A model generated the notes under the pieces. It was not told the DNA's origin, did no database searches, and saw only the letters and a list, made by a program, of their open reading frames with translations. Below, in pieces: positions 52,469 through 61,707 of a stretch of DNA of 64,000 bases. A program made the translations under genes and the position numbers. The DNA lies in NCBI GenBank assembly GCA_002730875.1, contig PCBI01000016.1, forward strand, positions 160,633 to 224,632. The letters are read 5' to 3'. Within the stretch, counting starts at the first letter, position 1, and every line of letters begins with the position of its first letter. Source of the DNA: Spirochaetaceae bacterium. Its GTDB lineage: Bacteria > Spirochaetota > Leptospiria > Leptospirales > Leptonemataceae.

Positions 52469-53035
52469 ATGAAGAAGAACCGCAAATCTTCCATGACCTT
52501 TCTGGGGGCAGCGCTAACTCTCCTGTTCGCGCTTTCGCCGGTGACGGGCAAGCCGGTGGACCTGAAGATCAATCCATCCGCATCCGCAGTTACCTTCAAG
52601 GTGGGGAGCTTCTGGGGCAACGTCGATGGCCGCTTCAATCGCTGGGATTCTACCGTCCTGGTGAGTCCGGATTTCTCCCATGCTTCAGGAATGGTAACCA
52701 TTCAGATCGCCTCTATCGATACAGGAAACGAAGGCCGCGACGATCATCTTCGTAATCCAGACTTCTTCGCATCGCAACAGTTTCCAACAGCGACCTACCG
52801 TTTAGAGGCCATCGCATCAGAGAACAACACGGTAACCACGGACGGGACTCTAACCATTCGCGGCGTAAGCCGCCCCTTGAAGATAGTTTTCAGAAAACAA
52901 GCTTCGGACTCTGGAGTGCGATTGCACGGTAGCTTCACACTGAACCGGAAGGACTTTGGCGTCGACTATGACTCGGTGCTTAACCCTATCGATGACAATG
53001 TCACGGTGAATCTGTCGGTGTTGCTGGCTCAGTAA
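52469..53035 (+). CDS. YceI-family periplasmic protein
   Basis: 188 residues from ATG 52469, which opens a signal peptide (MTFLGAALTLLFALSPVTG|KP). The lipocalin-like YceI fold is indicated by SAVTFKVGSFWGNVDGRFNR, SIDTGNEGRDDHLRNPDFF, PTATYRLEAI and GTLTIRGVSRPLKIVF, with a C-terminal SFTLNRKDFGVDYDSVLN. YceI proteins bind polyprenyl or fatty molecules in the periplasm. The ~220 bp before it hold no gene. Confidence 0.92.
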   Translation: MKKNRKSSMTFLGAALTLLFALSPVTGKPVDLKINPSASAVTFKVGSFWGNVDGRFNRWDSTVLVSPDFSHASGMVTIQIASIDTGNEGRDDHLRNPDFFASQQFPTATYRLEAIASENNTVTTDGTLTIRGVSRPLKIVFRKQASDSGVRLHGSFTLNRKDFGVDYDSVLNPIDDNVTVNLSVLLAQ

Positions 53036-53163
53036 TGCTGTTGCAGCCTGGATTAACCACCACGGATTAACCTCTACAAACGCCGAGCCGGGGCCCCATA
53101 CTTCTAGCACATAGTGTGCCGCCCGGGGCTGGTATGGCGAGAATGATGGGCCAAACACCTGGA

Positions 53164-53907
53164 TTAGTCGGCTCTTCGAGGCACGGCCACTTCCAGATAC
53201 TCGCGGATGCCCTCTTTCTGCTCCAGCCTACCGTAAATCTCATAACGCTCGCCACGATCTCCTCTCCACCAGTAGGAGCCCTGGTTACAGTCATGATATG
53301 CCTTGAACAGAATCTTCCATCCCCCCAGGGCTTCGATTTTGTTTTCGATTTCTCTTATCCGAGAGTCTCTATCGGCGCGATGAATCTTTCGATGGGTGGC
53401 ATAAAAAGGTCGAATTACCGGCTGGTAAAAATACGGCGTGCCAAACCGGTACCCCTTGATCTTTGAGCGATAGCGAGAATCCACGGCACGCCCCCCGAGG
53501 TCCCGCAATGGTTGGAAAACGCCAAACTCAAAGAATTTCTTGTAGTGGTCCGGAAGATCCCATTTTTCCGTTCGAATGATCTGTAGTTCTGGCTCCAAAG
53601 TTTCGTATTGCTTTGCTTTTCTCCGGTAACGAAAATCCTTTCGGTGCGAGCGAATGCTGTGGTTGATACGATCCAGGATCTCAGAAAAAACGTGGGCGTC
53701 TCTTCTTGCGGCCACGTCGTCGCGTAGCTCGAAGGTCTGCTCCCACCCCGCCCGTACCGGTTTTTCCAGCTCGATCCAGTCCTTCAATTCTGCGTCGGGG
53801 TCTCGATATTTTCCGCGACGGGTGATACGAAGAAATTCGTCCTGAAGTTTCCGCAACTCCTGATGACGGCTTTCCACGAAAAACTGTCGCTGTCTTTTGC
53901 GTTCCAT
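53164..53907 (-). CDS. Very basic unknown protein
   Basis: 247 residues, strongly basic and rich in Arg, Lys, Tyr and aromatic residues (RSHRKDFRYRRKAKQYETLE, YSKI-like DSRYRSKIKGYRFGTPYFY). Long helical charged segments at both ends. No signal peptide and no recognised family; nucleic acid binding would fit the composition but is a guess. It lies eight bases after the glutamine synthetase stop in the same direction, so it is probably co-transcribed. Confidence 0.65.
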   Translation of the reverse strand: MERKRQRQFFVESRHQELRKLQDEFLRITRRGKYRDPDAELKDWIELEKPVRAGWEQTFELRDDVAARRDAHVFSEILDRINHSIRSHRKDFRYRRKAKQYETLEPELQIIRTEKWDLPDHYKKFFEFGVFQPLRDLGGRAVDSRYRSKIKGYRFGTPYFYQPVIRPFYATHRKIHRADRDSRIREIENKIEALGGWKILFKAYHDCNQGSYWWRGDRGERYEIYGRLEQKEGIREYLEVAVPRRAD

Positions 53908-53915
53908 GTTTCTGA

Positions 53916-55433
53916 CTACATAGTATGGATGTACGTCCCTACCAGTTCGCGCAAGGCCCCGCGATCGTTTTCCAGGCGCTCGCGAAGACTCGCATCTCCG
54001 TAGGACCGTAGCTTCTTAATTGTGCTATCGACGAGTCCAGCCGGAAACACTCCGTCGGCAATGTAGAATTCTCTATCGCGTTCCAGAAGATCAGCCGATT
54101 CCGCGCAGGAAGCAGGCAGGGACTCGAGTCTATCATGCAATTCTCGGTGGCTCCCGGCGAAAATATTTACATCTACGAACAAGACATCGGCCCTCTCCAG
54201 CGAATCCGAGGCATTCAGTCCTTCGGCGGCAGCCTGAATGAGACCTGCCATAAGAAGATACAGATTGGCGGAACCATCCGCCACGCGAAACTCCACGGTC
54301 TGCTTACCGCCAATGCGTGGAACCGGATCCATCTCCTGTGGATTGGCATGTTTCACCATGTTGGTTTTTGTGTTCCAGCCCAGAGGAACGCGCACCAGCG
54401 CCGATCGATTCTCCTTTCCCCAGCAGACTTTCACGGGCGCCTCCTGATGGGGGACCAGGCGAAGATAAGATGTTGGGATGGTGTTTCCAAAAGCCGTCAG
54501 CGATGCCGCCTTTGCGAGTACACCGGCGATCATCTTTCGGGCTTCCCTGGTAATTCCTTCTTCGTCGGCCATGATGTTCTGTCCGTCTCTTTCGGCCAGA
54601 AAATGAATGTGCAGTCCACTTCCGGCCTGACCCGGAGTAATCTTGGGCGCGAAGCTGACGGTTACGTTATGCTGCCTGCCCAGCATCCGGAGCACCCATT
54701 TCGCAAGTAGCAACTGTTCCACCGCCTCCACCGGTTCCACCGGAATGAATTCGATCTCATGCTGTTCGTAATGGATGGGTCCGTCCGAGAAACTGCCTAC
54801 CTCCGAATGTCCGTATTTGATCCGCCCCCCGCACTGAGCGATCAATCGCATGGCTTCTGTGCGAATCCATTCGAAGTTCGTAAACGGCTCGGAAGCGTGG
54901 TAGCCTCGCTGAGCTTCCGGCGGATAGAGATCTCCATGTTCGCTGAAGATGTAATACTCCAGTTCGCCCATGGCTTTGAATTGCAGTCCGGTTTGCTTGT
55001 AGAACAAACGGGACGCCTTTCTCAGGATATACTCGGGAGAACTTTCCAGAGGTTCCCCGTCCCGGTTGTAGAAGGAGCAGAGTATGTCCAGAGTAGGAAT
55101 TTCCGCAAAGGGATTTCGAAAGGCCGTCGAGAAACGAGGAATTACGTACAAATCGCTGGAATCCGACTCTACGAAATCGAACAAACTGGAGCCGTCCACT
55201 CGTTCGCCGGTGGCTAAAACGGACTCCAGGTATTCCCGGTCCGTCACCACGAAATTCAGCGTCTTTAGCTTGCCGTCGCCCCCCACGTAGCGAAAATTCA
55301 ACATCTGGATTCCGTGTTCGTTGATGTAGCGAATGATGTCTTGTCTGGTAAAATCTGTCGCAGGCTTTTGCAGGGATTCAACAAGCGGATTCATGCTCAT
55401 TTGCACCCCGGCTTCTTCTGTATTTTTGTGCAT
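53916..55433 (-). CDS. Glutamine synthetase family protein (GSI-like)
   Basis: 505 residues from ATG 55433; ATGs at 55400 and 55394 are alternatives with GGGGTG upstream. Metal and substrate residues are present: MGELEYYIFSE, EVGSFSDGPIHYEQHEIEF, GLHIHF, the arginine of ENRSALVRVP, and VEFRVADGSANLYLLMAGLI. Length and order fit glutamine synthetase type I, but the adenylylation-loop tyrosine context of enteric GlnA is not evident. It makes glutamine from glutamate, ammonia and ATP; a glutamate-polyamine ligase-like activity cannot be excluded. Confidence 0.88.
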   Translation of the reverse strand: MHKNTEEAGVQMSMNPLVESLQKPATDFTRQDIIRYINEHGIQMLNFRYVGGDGKLKTLNFVVTDREYLESVLATGERVDGSSLFDFVESDSSDLYVIPRFSTAFRNPFAEIPTLDILCSFYNRDGEPLESSPEYILRKASRLFYKQTGLQFKAMGELEYYIFSEHGDLYPPEAQRGYHASEPFTNFEWIRTEAMRLIAQCGGRIKYGHSEVGSFSDGPIHYEQHEIEFIPVEPVEAVEQLLLAKWVLRMLGRQHNVTVSFAPKITPGQAGSGLHIHFLAERDGQNIMADEEGITREARKMIAGVLAKAASLTAFGNTIPTSYLRLVPHQEAPVKVCWGKENRSALVRVPLGWNTKTNMVKHANPQEMDPVPRIGGKQTVEFRVADGSANLYLLMAGLIQAAAEGLNASDSLERADVLFVDVNIFAGSHRELHDRLESLPASCAESADLLERDREFYIADGVFPAGLVDSTIKKLRSYGDASLRERLENDRGALRELVGTYIHTM

Positions 55434-55764
55434 ATATCCGGGATCGCAACCAATGCGCGATAGACTTTCAACAAAAAAACTACGCGCAATCTGCCAGGCT
55501 TACGCCTGTCTTCGTTTCCGCTCCGCCTTCTTCTCCCTGGATCCCCACCCGCGCTCGGTTGCCGGGGCCGCGCCTCCTCTCAAGATGTTCACAGGACGGC
55601 CGATCCCGGGAATTGGCAGGCCAGTCGGTCTGTGGACCTGTCGACCTAAAGAAATCTCATAAAGAGCCAGGTTTTCCTTCTTGCGATAGACTCAGACTCT
55701 TAAAGTTTCCTGCAAATTAGTATTAGTACCTTGACGCTGCGCGGGGCCACCCGAGGATTCTTGT

Positions 55765-56778
55765 ATGAGCAAACGTACTGTCCAGGCCTATGCGGTTCAG
55801 AAAGCCGGAGGCCCGCTGGAGCCATTCAACTATGAACTGCCCGAAATCGGCGCCGAAGATGTAGATATCAAAGTCGAATACTGCGGAATCTGCCATTCGG
55901 ACCTTAGCATGATCAAAAACGAATGGGGCATTAGCCGTTACCCACTGGTGCCCGGGCATGAGATCATAGGAACGGTGGAGTCTGTCGGAGCCCATGCGAA
56001 AGGCGTCAAGGTAGGCGATCGAGTGGGTCTTGGCTGGATGTCCGCTTCCTGTATGCATTGCGATCAGTGTATGCAGGGATCGCACAATCTCTGCAGCACA
56101 CTGGAGCAAACCATCATCGGCAGACATGGCGGTTTCGCCGACTATGTACGTTGCCACTGGTCCTGGGCCATCCAGATCCCCGCCGAGCTTGATCCGGCCA
56201 AAGCGGGCCCTCTTCTGTGCGGAGGAATCACCGTATTTCGTCCCATCGACATGCAAGGTGTCAAACCCACAGCGCGCGTAGGAGTAATAGGCATTGGCGG
56301 TCTGGGTCATATGGCGCTGCAGTTCCTGAACAAATGGGGTTGTGAAGTGACCGCATTCAGCTCAAACCCGGACAAGACCGAAGAGATCCGGAAAATGGGA
56401 GCGCACCATGTAGTCAACTCCCGCGACAGCAAAGCGATGAAGTCTATTCAGGGGACCCTGGACCTGATCATAAACACCACGAATGTTACCCTGGACTGGG
56501 CCTCCTATTTTGCTGCACTGGCTCCCGGGGGCACATTGCACACAGTGGGCGCCGTTCTGGAACCGATTCCTGTGGCCGCATTCAGCCTAATTGGCGGAGA
56601 AAAGAGTTTGTCCGGCAGTCCGCTGGGAAGTCCGGCATTGAACCGCATTATGATGGAATTCTGTCGTAGACACAATATCGCGCCGGTAGTGGAGGAGTTT
56701 CCTCTGGAAAAGGTGAATGAGGCAGTGAAGCATTTGGAGGATGGCAAGGCACGCTATCGCATTGTGCTGAAAATGTAA
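55765..56778 (+). CDS. Zinc-dependent alcohol dehydrogenase (YahK/CAD-like)
   Basis: 337 residues. Catalytic zinc ligands are in YCGICHSDLSMI and PGHEIIGTVE; the structural zinc site is the four-cysteine lobe SASCMHCDQCMQGSHNLC. The NADP-type Rossmann motif is VGVIGIGGLGHMALQFL. The cinnamyl-alcohol/aldehyde reductase group is the best match, reducing aldehydes with NADPH. The 331 bp upstream, shared with the divergent glnA-like gene, show no second gene; a convincing promoter was not found. Confidence 0.92.
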   Translation: MSKRTVQAYAVQKAGGPLEPFNYELPEIGAEDVDIKVEYCGICHSDLSMIKNEWGISRYPLVPGHEIIGTVESVGAHAKGVKVGDRVGLGWMSASCMHCDQCMQGSHNLCSTLEQTIIGRHGGFADYVRCHWSWAIQIPAELDPAKAGPLLCGGITVFRPIDMQGVKPTARVGVIGIGGLGHMALQFLNKWGCEVTAFSSNPDKTEEIRKMGAHHVVNSRDSKAMKSIQGTLDLIINTTNVTLDWASYFAALAPGGTLHTVGAVLEPIPVAAFSLIGGEKSLSGSPLGSPALNRIMMEFCRRHNIAPVVEEFPLEKVNEAVKHLEDGKARYRIVLKM

Positions 56779-56870
56779 TGCCTCCTTGGGGGCGCCACGC
56801 CGGTTGCGCCGGACTCTGTCGCCTTGGCGCGATAGGGGTCCGCACAAACCTGGGCTGGCGCTTCCTTATG

Positions 56871-57875
56871 TTAATAGATGATCAAATCTGTGTTCACAAG
56901 CGAATCTGGATTATCGCAACTGTAGCTAGAGGTGTTGTCCTGGTTGCAGGCACTTTCCAGATAGAGGCTGCCGGAGGGATTCCGGTGGACCCGGTCTTCG
57001 GCATCATAGATTGCAAATGATTCTGGCTGAGTTCCAACCCAGCTGAATTCGCTCAGCCCCACTGCGTGGCCAAAGCCGCCGTACGCGGTGGAGTCCAGAT
57101 GGCTCAGATCCTTCCGGATGGTGGCCGCGCCGTCCGAACCATTGGTGGGTAGAATTACATTGGTGAAATTTACATCTTCCAGGAAGATCGACCCGTCTCG
57201 GAGTTCTACCGCGATACGCGAAGGAGGATTGGACGCGGTTAGGTTCCAGGAGATCTGGTCCCCGCCATCCCGATTGAGAAAGGCAGCCAGGGAATCGGGG
57301 TATATGGTATCCCCATTCAAGGAAATGGAATCGGGCTGGCGCGTTATCCGTGCGGTGCCGGTGGCATCAATTCCCCGCTCCTGTTGTTGAATTCGAATGG
57401 TAATCGTTTCGCCAATCAGGTCAGTCACATATTTTCCCTGAGCGAGAGGAGCACAGTCTTCACAAATATATACAGGGTTGTAGGCCGAAACCGGAGTCAG
57501 CTCGGTAGTCTGTGCGGCCAGACTCACTGTAATCCTGGCATCCTGGATTAGCTTGCCATCATGACCTACTAATTCAAAATGAAAGGAAGGAACAATGCAA
57601 TTATTGACCTTACCCCCGGTATCGCAGGAGAACCCGTTTCCACTGTGGTCTTCGTTGTTGGTGTCCGATAAGCCCCCGAGGTTCCTGTTGCTGGAAAATC
57701 CAAACCTGGACGGATTCTGCAGCAACTGATTCAGCAACATCAGGTCGGCAAGATCCTTCATGGGATCTGGAGTCTCGACACTGCAAGCCGTCATACAGAT
57801 CGTCGCCAACAGCGCGGAAAGGAATGAAATCCCTTTGTGAGTAGTCTCAGTTTTTCTGTTCTTTCGATTTTTCAT
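56871..57875 (-). CDS. Predicted lipoprotein, unknown function
   Basis: 334 residues from ATG 57875, chosen because a lipoprotein signal follows (GISFLSALLATICMTAC, lipobox MTAC); the open frame runs 66 codons further but into repeat DNA. The mature part has a disordered start (NRNLGGLSDTNNEDHSGNGF) and then beta-rich segments (RIAVELRDGSIFLEDVNFTN, TYGGFG-like). Four cysteines (CDTGG, NNCIV, CEDC, CNQD) suggest disulfides. No family is recognised. Confidence 0.7.
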   Translation of the reverse strand: MKNRKNRKTETTHKGISFLSALLATICMTACSVETPDPMKDLADLMLLNQLLQNPSRFGFSSNRNLGGLSDTNNEDHSGNGFSCDTGGKVNNCIVPSFHFELVGHDGKLIQDARITVSLAAQTTELTPVSAYNPVYICEDCAPLAQGKYVTDLIGETITIRIQQQERGIDATGTARITRQPDSISLNGDTIYPDSLAAFLNRDGGDQISWNLTASNPPSRIAVELRDGSIFLEDVNFTNVILPTNGSDGAATIRKDLSHLDSTAYGGFGHAVGLSEFSWVGTQPESFAIYDAEDRVHRNPSGSLYLESACNQDNTSSYSCDNPDSLVNTDLIIY

Positions 57876-58082
57876 GGAGGCGTGCCTATCAGATGAGCGG
57901 CAGGACACAAGAACGTTCAGGATTTTTGTCTTTCCATTTTCGCAATCGACACCCCAGGTAATTAAAGGCGAATTAGAATGCGAAACTGACCCGGAGGTCG
58001 ACGCCTTGCCCGTGGTGAAGCGGGAAAGTTTGAGGGTAGCAGCCGCGTTTTGCGAACGGCGCGCCCCCCGCAAGCAGTCGAA

Positions 58083-58119
58083 GTTCGCATAATGTTCGCA
58101 GAGCCGCCGTTATCCGAAC
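58083..58119. repeat. 37-bp dyad element, copy 2
   Basis: Arms GTTCGCATAA (58083-58092) and TTATCCGAAC (58110-58119, one mismatch) with a 17-base spacer, inside the tandem repeat. Same length and spacing as copies 1, 3 and 4. Confidence 0.7.
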
Positions 58120-58142
58120 AGCGCCCCCCTCAGTCCGCCGAG

Positions 58143-58179
58143 GTTCGGTTAATGTTTGCGGAGCCGCCGTTATGCGAAC
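58143..58179. repeat. 37-bp dyad element, copy 3
   Basis: Arms GTTCGGTTAA and TTATGCGAAC (two mismatches in the left arm) with a 17-base spacer nearly identical to that of copy 2. The right arm also forms a nested 7-bp hairpin CGCCGTT / AACGGCG with a five-base loop. Confidence 0.7.
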
Positions 58180-58285
58180 GGCGCTCCCGCAAGCAGGCGG
58201 GCGGGACAAAATTTCTTCGAGCGCAGACAATATTCGCTTCCGTGAGAGGGCGGCTCGGTTTTTTCAAGCTGCTACGGATCAAGCT

Positions 58286-58723
58286 ATGCCCAAAATCACT
58301 CCTCACATCGCCTTCAATGGAAATGCCGAAGAAGCATTCAGGTTCTACCAATCTGTCCTTGGTGGAGAGTTCGCCAGGATTGTTCGCTTCAAAGATCTCC
58401 CATTAAATCCGGATTTTCCCATCCCAGAGATGGAGGCAGAGAAGCTCATGAATATCGCCCTCTCCATTGCAGGGGAAAGCATACTCACGGCAAATGATGT
58501 CCCTTCCAGCATGGGTTTCGTCAGCGAAAACGAGAATAGAAGCAAGATCTCCGTAAGAGCCGAAAGCAAAGAAGAGGCTGCGGAGTTCTTCCATGGACTT
58601 TCCCATGGAGGGGATATTGAAGTGCCCTTCGAAGATTCGCCGGAAGGCGCCGCCTTTGGCATGTTCCGGGATAAGTACGGTATCGAATGGATGATTCATT
58701 TCGATCCCATCAGCTCGAAGTAG
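58286..58723 (+). CDS. PhnB-like VOC-fold protein
   Basis: 145 residues from ATG 58286 (MPKITPHIAFNGNAEEAFRF), the normal start for the PhnB/3-demethylubiquinone-methyltransferase-like VOC family; the frame is open upstream only through the repeat. Features: YQSVLGGEFARIVRFKDLP, GESILTANDVPSSMGF, and the final FGMFRDKYGIEWMIHFDP. These small proteins bind metals or antibiotics, or have no known activity. There is no ribosome-binding site close to the ATG. Confidence 0.88.
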   Translation: MPKITPHIAFNGNAEEAFRFYQSVLGGEFARIVRFKDLPLNPDFPIPEMEAEKLMNIALSIAGESILTANDVPSSMGFVSENENRSKISVRAESKEEAAEFFHGLSHGGDIEVPFEDSPEGAAFGMFRDKYGIEWMIHFDPISSK

Positions 58724-58915
58724 TTCATGGCGATCTGCGCATAAACGATCGCTGAATTGAAATACCAGAGGCCTCCTCCGGTCCGGTTCAAAACAGGCAA
58801 ACGGACAGTCCGGCAGGCCGGTGGTTGAATGGCTCTCCATTCATTGGGCGAAATGGATAGCGGATAGCCATCCGCAGGTAAAACGATTTACAGAAGCGGG
58901 GCCGCACAGCCAGGT

Positions 58916-60937
58916 ATGCCTTCTATGATGTCGTCGATTCTACCTTACCGGATACCCGGATCCTGGAAAACGATTACCCTACTGGCATTTTTGATTCTAG
59001 CCACACTGGTACGGTGTAATCCGAATCCTGTAGTGGAGCCCCGGGCCGAAAAAGGCGAACTGGACACCGCGGAGTTTAATCTGCACAAGTCCGCAGTGTC
59101 GCTTGTAGGGCAGTGGTCCTTTCACTGGGGAAATCATGTAGATCCGGCCAATCCGCCGGACGAGCCCCGGGAATTTCGTTATGTTCTGGTTCCCAGTCAC
59201 TGGACGGATTATTCCGCCAACCCGTCCGCAGCATCGACGCATGACAGAGAAGCGTCCGAAACGGCACATCCGGGCCGCGAACAAGGATATCCTGTGCGTG
59301 GGTTGGCATCTTTCTGGCTTCAGATCCAGGTCGATCCAGACGTCAAAGAACTGGCGCTTCGAATCCCGGCCATGGACACAGCCTTCGTTCTTTATTGGAA
59401 CGGTAAAGAGATCGCACGCAACGGCTATATCACTGACAATCTGGAAGGCACCATGCCAACCTACTACGCCACTCAGTCGGTTCGCGTTCCCAACCAGGGG
59501 AAAAACCTGCTTGTTTTGCACATGGCGAATGATGTATATCCTCGGCCCGGCCTTCGCGATGCCATATTGCTGGGAACCCCGCACCTGATATTCGCCATAA
59601 GCGAAAACCGCAATTATATATCGTTTTTCATTCTCGGCGCTCTGGGCTTGCTGGCCATTTACCATTTTGGCATCTATGCCATGCGAAAGGAGGATCGCTC
59701 CCCGCTCTACTTTGCGCTGTTTTGCATTTTGATCGTAGTCAGGCTTCTTGTTACCGGCGAAGGTCTGGCATTTCGATTCTGGCCCATCACCTGGAAAGGC
59801 TCCACGCTTCTCGAATATCTGACCTTCTACATGGCCCCTTCTGTTTTCATACTATTTCTACGCAGCCTCTATCCCGAGGAAAGGATCAAATACGCAGACG
59901 AGGTTCTGCACGGTATCTGCGTCCTGTTCGCACTGGTTGCGATCCTGACTCCCATCGGATTCTATACGCAAACGCTTCTGGCATTTCATATAATAGCCGC
60001 TTTCATGGTGGCCTATGGACTGGGCGTGATCCTGTTTGCCGTAGCGCGAAAAAGAGAGACTGCCATGAGCTTTCTCCTCGGGATCCTCGTCTTGATCTCG
60101 GCCATGGTTAACGATATTCTCTATTCTCAGCGATTGATTCAATCCGCCTTTGTTTTTCCCATCGGCGTTTACATTTTCTTCTTCTCCCAGGCCTTTCTAC
60201 TGAGCCGCCGATTCGCCATCGCTTTTCGAACGGCAGAAACCCTGACCCGTGAATTGGACCAGAAGGTGCAGGATCGGACGGTGGATCTGGAAGCCGCTCG
60301 AAACCGATCCGACACATTGCTGAGAAACATTCTTCCGGATTCCGTTGCGGCCGAACTAAAGGATCGCGGGGAAGTGAAACCTCAGTATCATCCTCTGGTT
60401 ACGGTGCTTTTTGTCGACTTTGTGGACTTCACCCGGATCAGCGAAAAGTGGCATCCCAATGAACTGGTAGGAGAATTACATGCCTGTTTCAGCGCTTTCG
60501 ATGAAATCGCCGAAAGAAATAGCCTGGAAAAGCTAAAAACCATTGGCGATTCTTACATGGCTGCGGCTGGCATCCCGGAATCCAGACCCGATCATGCCGT
60601 GCTTGCCTGCGAAGCCGCTCTGGAGATCGCCTCGTGGATGAAAGCCTATCAGTCCAGAATGGAATTGGCGCGAAAGCCAGTATGGACCTTCCGGATAGGA
60701 CTGCATAGCGGCCCGGTAACCGCCGGTGTAATTGGCACAAATAAGTTCGCCTACGATATATGGGGCGACACGGTAAACACGGCCAGTCGCATGGAACGAT
60801 TCGCCCCTGCCGGAGAAATCAATCTTTCCGAAGCCACTTACGAACTTGTGAAAGGAAGATATGACTGTGCGGAACGCCAGAGCGCTGAGGTGCCCGGAAA
60901 GGGGAAAATGAAGATGTACGGACTCAGTCGGAAATAG
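58916..60937 (+). CDS. Membrane class III adenylate cyclase with 7TM-DISM-like sensor
   Basis: 673 residues. An N-terminal helix is followed by an extracytoplasmic galactose-binding-like beta domain (LVGQWSFHWGNHVDPAN, VPSHWTDY, ~45-220), seven membrane helices (~225-430), a coiled coil (ELDQKVQDRTVDLEAARNRS) and a cyclase domain (~485-670). Metal-binding FVDFVDFTRIS, the purine-specifying Lys in EKLKTIGDSYMAA and Asp in YDIWGDTVNTASRME are those of adenylate, not guanylate, cyclases. It makes cAMP in response to an outside ligand. It starts a same-strand pair with the small membrane protein 37 bp downstream. Confidence 0.92.
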   Translation: MPSMMSSILPYRIPGSWKTITLLAFLILATLVRCNPNPVVEPRAEKGELDTAEFNLHKSAVSLVGQWSFHWGNHVDPANPPDEPREFRYVLVPSHWTDYSANPSAASTHDREASETAHPGREQGYPVRGLASFWLQIQVDPDVKELALRIPAMDTAFVLYWNGKEIARNGYITDNLEGTMPTYYATQSVRVPNQGKNLLVLHMANDVYPRPGLRDAILLGTPHLIFAISENRNYISFFILGALGLLAIYHFGIYAMRKEDRSPLYFALFCILIVVRLLVTGEGLAFRFWPITWKGSTLLEYLTFYMAPSVFILFLRSLYPEERIKYADEVLHGICVLFALVAILTPIGFYTQTLLAFHIIAAFMVAYGLGVILFAVARKRETAMSFLLGILVLISAMVNDILYSQRLIQSAFVFPIGVYIFFFSQAFLLSRRFAIAFRTAETLTRELDQKVQDRTVDLEAARNRSDTLLRNILPDSVAAELKDRGEVKPQYHPLVTVLFVDFVDFTRISEKWHPNELVGELHACFSAFDEIAERNSLEKLKTIGDSYMAAAGIPESRPDHAVLACEAALEIASWMKAYQSRMELARKPVWTFRIGLHSGPVTAGVIGTNKFAYDIWGDTVNTASRMERFAPAGEINLSEATYELVKGRYDCAERQSAEVPGKGKMKMYGLSRK

Positions 60938-60974
60938 CCCACTTAACGGGGCCGGCGCATTCGGAACGCTTTGT

Positions 60975-61415
60975 ATGACTATTCCAATGGTGATCGGCAT
61001 GATTGCCGGAGTGGCTCCCATGCCCGAGCCTGTTCCACGAGCCATTCTAACCTTTCTCACGGCAGGTAATCTGACCGGTCCGCCATTGATGCTGCTCTCT
61101 ATGGTGGCTCACTTTGGATACGGCACAGTATGGGCCCTAATCGCCGGCCGACTGCTCACCGAGTTTCGCACATTACAAGGTCTGGCTCTGGGAGCATTTC
61201 TCTGGCTCCTTATGCAAGTCCTGGTTCTTCCCGGCATCGGATGGGGATTCTTCGGCATCGACATCACTCCGGCTATTGCTGTGGCAACCCTGGTCCTTCA
61301 TTTGATATACGGAGCCGTCACGGGTTACCTGGCCGGTAGCTGGCTTGAAACGGAAGGTTCGAGTGGGGTCCAGCGAAACTCTCAGCAGGGCCGGATGGCG
61401 CAGTCCCAGAACTGA
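60975..61415 (+). CDS. Small integral membrane protein, unknown function
   Basis: 146 residues with four hydrophobic helices (about 3-20, 35-55, 65-90, 95-120) and a polar, Gln/Ser-rich tail. Conserved-looking polar sites within helices: SMVAHFGYGTVWAL and LVLHLIYGAVTGYLAGSW. The repeat of H-x-GYG-like motifs suggests an internal duplication. No family is recognised. It follows the cyclase by 37 bp and is likely co-transcribed. Confidence 0.68.
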   Translation: MTIPMVIGMIAGVAPMPEPVPRAILTFLTAGNLTGPPLMLLSMVAHFGYGTVWALIAGRLLTEFRTLQGLALGAFLWLLMQVLVLPGIGWGFFGIDITPAIAVATLVLHLIYGAVTGYLAGSWLETEGSSGVQRNSQQGRMAQSQN

Positions 61416-61512
61416 TGCCAGGAAGCAGGGGATGGGATACGAACACATTCCCACGCTCATGGGAGGTGGCCAGTGCGGGGGCGTCGTCAATCGAAAGTCA
61501 ATCGAAGGCCAG

Positions 61513-61549
61513 GTTCGCCTTAACTGCTACTGGCGGACATTATGCGAAC
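61513..61549. repeat. 37-bp dyad element, copy 4
   Basis: Arms GTTCGCCTTAA (61513-61523) and TTATGCGAAC (61540-61549), total length again 37. The right arm continues into CGGCG as in other copies (consensus TTATGCGAAC followed by S-GGCG). It lies in the 292-bp gap between the small membrane protein and the alpha/beta hydrolase. A GTCAATCGAAA/GTCAATCGAAG direct repeat (11-bp period) stands just before it. Confidence 0.7.
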
Positions 61550-61707
61550 CGGCGATATTGGGAAGGAAACTCTTTGACAAATCCGTAGGCGGTGCTCTCC
61601 GAACGACCGGGATTCGGACTATCAGCTTCCCATAGTAGCCCGGGGGCATGGAGAGCAGGAGTCTAAAAAGCTGGTGACCCTGCATCGGGACATAGCGAAA
61701 ATGAACC

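Larger units (their letters stand above)
58041..58200. repeat. 60-61-bp imperfect tandem repeat (2.7 units)
   Basis: Units begin AGCCGCGTTTTGCGAAC at 58041, AGCCGCCGTTATCCGAAC at 58102 and AGCCGCCGTTATGCGAAC at 58162, so the period is 61 then 60. Each contains a right arm TTATGCGAAC-type sequence, a C-rich stretch and a left arm GTTCGCATAA-type sequence. It sits in the 410-bp gap between the lipoprotein gene and the VOC gene, and because the period is a multiple of three it keeps repeat-encoded frames open on both strands. Confidence 0.8.

Noticed and set aside
57973..58406. Repeat-encoded proteins on both strands at the tandem repeat
   Set aside because: The frames are open because the repeat period is near a multiple of three; peptides are low-complexity, lack start signals and overlap on opposite strands.
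48711..61549. Integron attC sites
   Set aside because: The inner sequences GCATAAC and GTTATGC resemble the outer boxes of some attC sites, but the elements are only 37 bp (attC sites are about 57 bp or longer), have no L-box pair, do not flank single same-strand cassettes, and no integrase gene is present.
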